A stretch of 44,570 bases of DNA, taken from the IMG/VR virus record IMGVR_UViG_3300046656_000055, positions 1-44,570 of that record; one strand, written 5' to 3'. Below, in pieces: positions 39,940 to 44,570 of this stretch. Each line of letters opens with the position of its first letter. The first letter of the stretch is position 1. Made by a program: the position numbers and the translations under genes. Under the pieces are notes generated by a model. It ran no database searches. It was not told the origin of the DNA and saw only the letters and a list, made by a program, of their open reading frames with translations. The DNA comes from a virus.

Positions 39940-42533
39940 TATGTTGATCCTAACTTTCTAAAAGGAAATTCACCAGAAATAGATATAGCCAATACTGACA
40001 TTGGAACTGGATCTATATTTCTTAAAAATAACCTACCATTATCGTTCCAATCAGATTTAATAATCCCATTGATAATTCCTGTTTGTAAATCAATTGGATC
40101 TTCGTAGCTTTCAAAAGATCTTAACTTCATCGGTATTAAATTTTCTAATGGATCAGCGTCATCATCTGTTGGTGGTTGGGCTCCTGCCCAAAACCCCCTT
40201 GTTTTTTCTACATGAACTGAAATCCCATCTATCTTCTTATTTTTATCAGCAAGCGTTTCGGCTTGATTTGTATCTATATCCAATGTCTCTATATCTGAAG
40301 TTATCGGCAATCCGACATGGATAACAGAAAATGGTCTTGTTAAAGTAATGGTTCCATTTGTCACTGTATAAGTTTCATACTTAGGATTTAACGGAGATGC
40401 GATTACAAAACCATCTGCGAATATTGAAACATCCTCACCTTCCAAATGCCAAAGTCCTTGCAATTCATCAACAGCCATTGACCAATCAGTAGTTGCAGAT
40501 CTCATAGCTAATGGCACTGTTTTATCAACATGGCCAGTCATCACAGTTGAACTTGTATAAGCATCAAGAGAAAATCTAATTATTGTCCCATCATCGCCAG
40601 TTAAGTGGATTGCATTTCCAACATCTAACGCTGTAAATATTCCTGAGCTAGAAGTAATTGTTAGATTCTCATCGTATGTATAATTTGTCCCGCCAGAAAT
40701 AGTCATGGTAGTTGATCCAGTATTTCTACCATCGTAACTTAACGCGGCATCTAAAAAAATACAGTCTTCAACCAAATCAATAGTTCTTGTCGCAAGCTTT
40801 TCTACATAGCGAACAGTCTTACTATTTATTGTTCGTTTGATCACAAAATAAACATCATCTTCTGCGCCTTCAGGAATGCACGTAACATTTTCAACTTCAC
40901 CATTATCAAAATCATGACGATGCCAACCCCAAATCTCATGTTCCCTAATATAAGTTAAAGCAACTACTTTGCCGTCATCCCTGACAGCCCATACAATATA
41001 ATTAGGAATTTGCTGAAAACTCCAATCCTCTATTTCAAAACCATCAAATAAATGAGGCGCAAAAATAGTAAGATCATTCCCTCTATACCCAGATGATTGC
41101 CAGTCATAGGCAATATCTCTTATCGCTGACCCTCTGGCTTGAACATAAATTGCAGTTGTTCCGATAACTAGCGGAACTAAATTACTAGCAGAACCGTTAT
41201 AAGAATGTTGCTTCACGTTAATTTCAGTAGGAGTAATCGCTCCTGATACGTCTCCATTTATTGACCATTCACCAGAAGCAGTCATGATAACAGGGCCATT
41301 TAGATTAAATAGGTTAACAATTCTATTAACCTGATTTCCTGAAATCGTAAAATTTATAGCATCATCATCCTGCACCGGAGTGTTAATAGTGAATGAATTA
41401 AAAGCGCCAATCCTAGAAGCCCAAACTTTCTCAGGTTCTGTATTGCTGCTTGCAAAAAATCTTCTCTGTTGAATGTATGCGGCAACAGATGGATAGTTAT
41501 TGCTACTTGCAAAAACTGTTTTTGATGTTGGAGGCTGATCAGAATAATCTGCAGTTAGCCCAATATCTCTATAATCAGATGTTGTTGAACTTCCAACATA
41601 ACCAAAAATCCCATTGGCATTATCGTCACGATAAATATTATAAAGCACTGCTCCAGATACAGCGTTCCAATCAACCGTCACAATGGCAGATGGGGTTGGC
41701 ACTGAAGACGAACTGGTTGAACTAGACGGCAAACTTTCTTCATATGTCTCTGCCTTAACAGCCGTTATCTTCCACGCTGTTGTAGTCCCAGCCCCTCCAT
41801 TATTTGTCTGCCCTGTAGGAGCAGAAATGCTTGGAGCGAATGAAACTGTAGTAATCGTCCAAGCAGCATCTCCAGTCCTAGCCACTTCCCTAACAACATA
41901 GCTAGGATGAGTCATTGTCATGACATCAGCAGATTGAACATATTTCAATGCAGGCAAATCCGCTTCAACATAAGTAGTTGTTACGGTATATATTCTCTCA
42001 GCAGTCCCGCCAGATATATATGTTCCATACGATGTAGAATCTAAATTCGTCCCATCCAATAAATCCATTTCAAATGTATTGGCACCAGTATTAACATTAA
42101 CTACTTTAAAATTCCTACCGTTAACCTGAGTCATGCCAAGGACTCCAGATATACGGAATTCGTCTCCGTCTGCTGGATCTGTTCCTGTATAAGTTAAAAC
42201 AGCAGGATTGGCTTTTGTTATTCCAGTAATCGTTAAAGTTAAATCAGAAACGTAAGATCCATCTTTAATTATTCTGAAATAAAGATTACCAAACTCAAGA
42301 ACATAAGTTTGTGAAGTATTGAAAATAAACGGAACTAATTTTACTGTTTTCGATGAATCCTTAACCTCACCAATAAATACACTCCCAGGCCTGTTAGCAG
42401 TGCCACCATGACGAAGAAGGATAGTATTACGGCAAGTATGAAGACCTGTTGCGTATTTAACGGTATCAATTCTAGCGTATAAAGCAGGGGCTAATTCTCC
42501 GCCTGAAAAACTTCTTTGTGATAAAGTAGTCAA
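39939..42533 (-). CDS. Tail tube nozzle protein (gp12-like tail tubular protein B)
   Basis: The 864-residue protein begins LSQRSFSGGELAPALYARID and NTILLRHGGTANRPGS, typical of podovirus tail tubular protein B / nozzle. Residues ~93-190 have an FCCH-like insert (ITKANPAVLTYTGTDPADGD). Residues ~235-340 look like a fibronectin-III-type domain (WNAVSGAVLYNIYRDD). The later part has FASSNTEPEKVWASRIGAF. The start is TTG 42533 with AAGGAG 14 bases upstream. It makes the distal tube that contacts fibres. Confidence 0.9.
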   Translation of the reverse strand: MTTLSQRSFSGGELAPALYARIDTVKYATGLHTCRNTILLRHGGTANRPGSVFIGEVKDSSKTVKLVPFIFNTSQTYVLEFGNLYFRIIKDGSYVSDLTLTITGITKANPAVLTYTGTDPADGDEFRISGVLGMTQVNGRNFKVVNVNTGANTFEMDLLDGTNLDSTSYGTYISGGTAERIYTVTTTYVEADLPALKYVQSADVMTMTHPSYVVREVARTGDAAWTITTVSFAPSISAPTGQTNNGGAGTTTAWKITAVKAETYEESLPSSSTSSSSVPTPSAIVTVDWNAVSGAVLYNIYRDDNANGIFGYVGSSTTSDYRDIGLTADYSDQPPTSKTVFASSNNYPSVAAYIQQRRFFASSNTEPEKVWASRIGAFNSFTINTPVQDDDAINFTISGNQVNRIVNLFNLNGPVIMTASGEWSINGDVSGAITPTEINVKQHSYNGSASNLVPLVIGTTAIYVQARGSAIRDIAYDWQSSGYRGNDLTIFAPHLFDGFEIEDWSFQQIPNYIVWAVRDDGKVVALTYIREHEIWGWHRHDFDNGEVENVTCIPEGAEDDVYFVIKRTINSKTVRYVEKLATRTIDLVEDCIFLDAALSYDGRNTGSTTMTISGGTNYTYDENLTITSSSGIFTALDVGNAIHLTGDDGTIIRFSLDAYTSSTVMTGHVDKTVPLAMRSATTDWSMAVDELQGLWHLEGEDVSIFADGFVIASPLNPKYETYTVTNGTITLTRPFSVIHVGLPITSDIETLDIDTNQAETLADKNKKIDGISVHVEKTRGFWAGAQPPTDDDADPLENLIPMKLRSFESYEDPIDLQTGIINGIIKSDWNDNGRLFLRNIDPVPMSVLAISISGEFPFRKLGST

Positions 42534-42539
42534 ACGTAA

Positions 42540-43136
42540 CTAACTCCTTCCGCGAATCCACTCAGCCTTTGGCTCTTCCGCTCTTGATTCTTCGTTTACT
42601 GATGATGAAGACGCTCTTCCTACTTGCATAAGATATAGTTTGAAAATTGAATCTCTCATCTTATATGGATCTCCTCTTGTCACTTGAGGAGCTATATAAA
42701 ATGCTAATAGATAAGATAGAGCCATTATAAAATCAGCAGGATACAATTGAGGATCATCAACTAATGATGTGTATTCTCCTATCGCTTCTTCCATATCGGT
42801 CCAGATTACATTATCCCGTGAAATTTTATATTCAATTTCTGATTGTCTGTTGTCTGTCCTTAACCCACTTTGAATCTTTCTAAAGAACACGCAATCAGAA
42901 GGATACTCATAGGAAAATTTCCATTCATTGTTTGGATCTTCTTCTATCAAAGCTAGAGTTTGGATCTTGGTAGCAAACGGCCATTCAAAATCGGCAAGCA
43001 ATTGTTCTAGAGCAATCGCGTAGAACTGATTGCAAGCGAAAGCTTCTTGGCTTTGATCAGTATCAATATTAGTAATTAACTTACCAGTACCAAGATGCGC
43101 TAAAGCTAAATTAGCAATTTCTGTAGCAGAAGCCAT
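42540..43136 (-). CDS. Tail tubular protein A (gp11/gp4-like adaptor)
   Basis: The 198-residue protein has the N-terminal pattern ATEIANLALAHLGTGKLITNI, then SQEAFACNQFYAIALEQLLADFEWPFA and YEYPSDCVFFRKI, typical of tail-tube adaptor proteins that join portal and nozzle. It is immediately upstream of the nozzle gene, as in T7. It starts TAATG on the stop of a tiny basic gene. Confidence 0.9.
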   Translation of the reverse strand: MASATEIANLALAHLGTGKLITNIDTDQSQEAFACNQFYAIALEQLLADFEWPFATKIQTLALIEEDPNNEWKFSYEYPSDCVFFRKIQSGLRTDNRQSEIEYKISRDNVIWTDMEEAIGEYTSLVDDPQLYPADFIMALSYLLAFYIAPQVTRGDPYKMRDSIFKLYLMQVGRASSSSVNEESRAEEPKAEWIRGRS

Positions 43137-43270
43137 TATTTCTTACCGCGATACCCATTAGCATACGCAGCGCGACCTTGTTTGGCTGCCTTTGCTTTGG
43201 CACCTTTTCCCTTATAAACCTTGCCTTTTGATCCCCATCTATACCCGCCACTTACTTTTTTAACCGGCAT
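43136..43270 (-). CDS. Tiny basic protein with capsid-tail-like motif (44 residues)
   Basis: ATG 43270 preceded by AAGGAGG encodes 44 residues: MPVKKVSGGYRWGSKGKVYK, then an Ala/Lys helix and ANGYRGKK. The GGYRWGSKGKVY...A-x-QGRAAYANGYR pattern recurs at C-termini of other phage capsid-related proteins and as free small proteins. It is highly basic and may bind DNA or the capsid interior. Its stop overlaps the next start as TAATG. Confidence 0.75.
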   Translation of the reverse strand: MPVKKVSGGYRWGSKGKVYKGKGAKAKAAKQGRAAYANGYRGKK

Positions 43271-43279
43271 AATTCCTCC

Positions 43280-43600
43280 TTATGTAAATCTTCCAATAGC
43301 TCTTACTTTAATATTTAAACCAGTTGTAACTTGCCAAGAGCCAGTCCTGCTAAGTGAGGCAACGATAATATGGAATGGCTTAAGGCTGCTAACTGAACTT
43401 GCTCCGCCAGGGAAAATCTCATACGCAGTATCAGATCCATCCTTAATCGAAATAGCTCCAGGAGAAGCTGTGGCTGGAGTGCAAATTAGGTGTGATAAAA
43501 AATCACCTTGCTTTGTAGTTGCAGTACCAGGGCCTAACACTTGCGCTGTCTGAGAAGCAGCGACATCTTCATAATCCCAAGGATGATTTAACGTTGACAT
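43280..43600 (-). CDS. Small structural-module protein
   Basis: The 106-residue, beta-rich protein (MSTLNHPWDYEDVAASQTAQ at the start) has an SPGAISIKDGSDTAYEIFPG segment seen in small phage proteins encoded near head-tail joining genes. It probably forms a compact beta sandwich. AGGAG precedes the ATG. It lies between the lectin-like protein and the tiny basic gene. The exact role is unknown; a decoration or head-completion protein is possible. Confidence 0.72.
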   Translation of the reverse strand: MSTLNHPWDYEDVAASQTAQVLGPGTATTKQGDFLSHLICTPATASPGAISIKDGSDTAYEIFPGGASSVSSLKPFHIIVASLSRTGSWQVTTGLNIKVRAIGRFT

Positions 43601-43609
43601 AGAAATCTC

Positions 43610-44570
43610 CTATTTTTTACGTTTGATAATATTAAAAACTTCAATTTCTTCTTCTTCATCGCCACCAGCTAAAGGTGGGTAAAAAACCAAATTACTTGGA
43701 TCTGCAATATCCTCATCATCTCCATTTAAAGGAACGACCCGGTAATCATGATCAGCATCTGCGACAAGACCAGTATCGTTATATGAATTTGTTAAAACTT
43801 TTATTAAAAATACACCTTCTCGATAAACAGCATATGCTGCAGCGCCTAATGATGCCGTCCAAGTTAAATCATTCTCTGTAGATGTAATATGGTTTAAAGC
43901 CAGATCAGTGATAGCAGTAGTGATGACTCCATCTGCGCTATAAATCCAATTATCAACATAGACAGAATCATTATTATCGCTAACAGCATCTCTGAAAAGA
44001 TTAGCGCTAAAATAAATATTCCCAGCAGCAAATGTTCCAGAGGATGCTGTAGAAGAACCTATTGATGTATAACCAACATCTGTTGGTCTTTTAGCAGAAA
44101 AAGTTATCGTCCCATCAGCGTTAACAACTGCCTTTAAGTTTATATATTCACCATCAACGTTATCTTCTGTAATCCCAGGCGGATAAGTTCCGCCAATTGT
44201 AGTGCCGGAATCAAAAATATTCATATTACTAGAAGCAGCATAAATAGCAGCGCTAGTTAGGATTTCTAATCCTGTCGTATGACGAAATCCCATCATGAAA
44301 TCTAATGATGTATTGGTAGGTCTGAAATCCCAATAAAAAGTTTCGCTACCTGTTCCGCTAGTGGAGTCTGGAGTTGGTGGATTAACTACAGTGCCAAGTT
44401 GATCCCAATCAATTACATTATTATCTGTTCTATCAATCTTACAAGCTGATCTGCCCATATCAACTGATCCAAAAGTAACAGTTCCTTTTGTTTGAAATAA
44501 TGTCATACCAGAAGAAGAATCCATCGTTCTTCTTCTTCTGGTGCCAGTAGAAGCAAGAGAATTTGTTACG
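43610..44570 (-). CDS. Lectin-like virion protein, C-terminal part (continues from 1..654)
   Basis: This is the second part of the 495-residue protein cut by the contig ends; the frame is open to 44570 and continues at position 127 to ATG 654. The ATG at 44524 is internal. This portion carries a second jelly-roll-like region (TFYWDFRPTNTSLDFMMGF to VYVDNWIYSA), then a fibronectin-III-like domain (NDLTWTASLGAAAYAVYRE) and an acidic-basic tail (GGDEEEEIEVFNIIKRKK). Together with 1..654 it has two lectin-like modules plus FN3. The ribosome site for the following gene lies just after its stop. Confidence 0.82.
   Translation of the reverse strand, partial: VTNSLASTGTRRRRTMDSSSGMTLFQTKGTVTFGSVDMGRSACKIDRTDNNVIDWDQLGTVVNPPTPDSTSGTGSETFYWDFRPTNTSLDFMMGFRHTTGLEILTSAAIYAASSNMNIFDSGTTIGGTYPPGITEDNVDGEYINLKAVVNADGTITFSAKRPTDVGYTSIGSSTASSGTFAAGNIYFSANLFRDAVSDNNDSVYVDNWIYSADGVITTAITDLALNHITSTENDLTWTASLGAAAYAVYREGVFLIKVLTNSYNDTGLVADADHDYRVVPLNGDDEDIADPSNLVFYPPLAGGDEEEEIEVFNIIKRKK
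44444..44570. repeat. Terminal direct repeat, right copy (circular overlap)
   Basis: Identical to bases 1-127. After removing one copy the circular unit is 44,443 bp. Joining here restores an uninterrupted 495-codon gene, independent support for closure. Confidence 0.95.

Overview
The window is almost certainly one complete tailed-phage genome linearised at an arbitrary point. Bases 1-127 are identical to 44444-44570, the signature of a circularly closing assembly. The unit is therefore 44,443 bp, and one gene (495 codons) is cut by the contig ends. The gene content is that of a podovirus-like member of Caudoviricetes infecting a Gram-negative bacterium. Evidence for this is a portal and capsid set of the Bordetella phage BPP-1 (Bbp16/Bbp17/Bbp19) kind, T7-type tail-tube, internal-core and tail-fibre genes, lipoproteins with lipoboxes, and a spanin-like gene pair. 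I see no integrase, no phage RNA polymerase, no DNA polymerase and no tRNA, so transcription and DNA polymerisation are presumably done by host enzymes.

The genome has two arms that diverge at 13975-14162 and converge at 27683-27686, where two genes share a CTAG that gives each its TAG stop. The minus arm runs from 13974 down to 1 and, through the circle, from 44570 down to 27683. In order of transcription it holds: an SF2 helicase, two small membrane proteins, a VRR-NUC nuclease and a VapE-like primase/helicase; a GTAACC-repeat, G-quadruplex and alternating AT region that may be the replication origin (10000-10190); terminase subunits, an acetyltransferase, portal, a signal-peptide protein, Bbp19-like protein, scaffold, major capsid protein, cement protein and lectin-like proteins; tail tube A and B; three internal virion proteins including a 2187-residue polyvalent protein; a tail fibre; and a lysis cassette (M15 endolysin, holin, spanin-like protein, HExxH lipoprotein).

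The plus arm (14163-27686) begins at a sigma70-like promoter. It carries about 25 tiny overlapping early genes, many Cys-rich or with a single membrane span, around a recombination set (Sak4-like ATPase, DUF669 SSB-like protein) and an orphan DNA methyltransferase. One peptide has the cysteine spacing of an inhibitor cystine knot. The arm ends with a probable receptor-binding/virion set on the strand opposite the main late genes: a repeat-rich 695-residue protein, a beta-propeller protein, a beta-helix tailspike and a HExxH protein. A single Ig-like gene (19535-19855) lies on the minus strand inside this arm with its own terminator-like hairpin.

Nearly every neighbouring pair overlaps as ATGA or TAATG, so translation is extensively coupled. 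No stretch longer than about 190 bases lacks a gene. At least six genes are under 60 codons. All functional assignments come from reading motifs by eye; none was checked by a database search.
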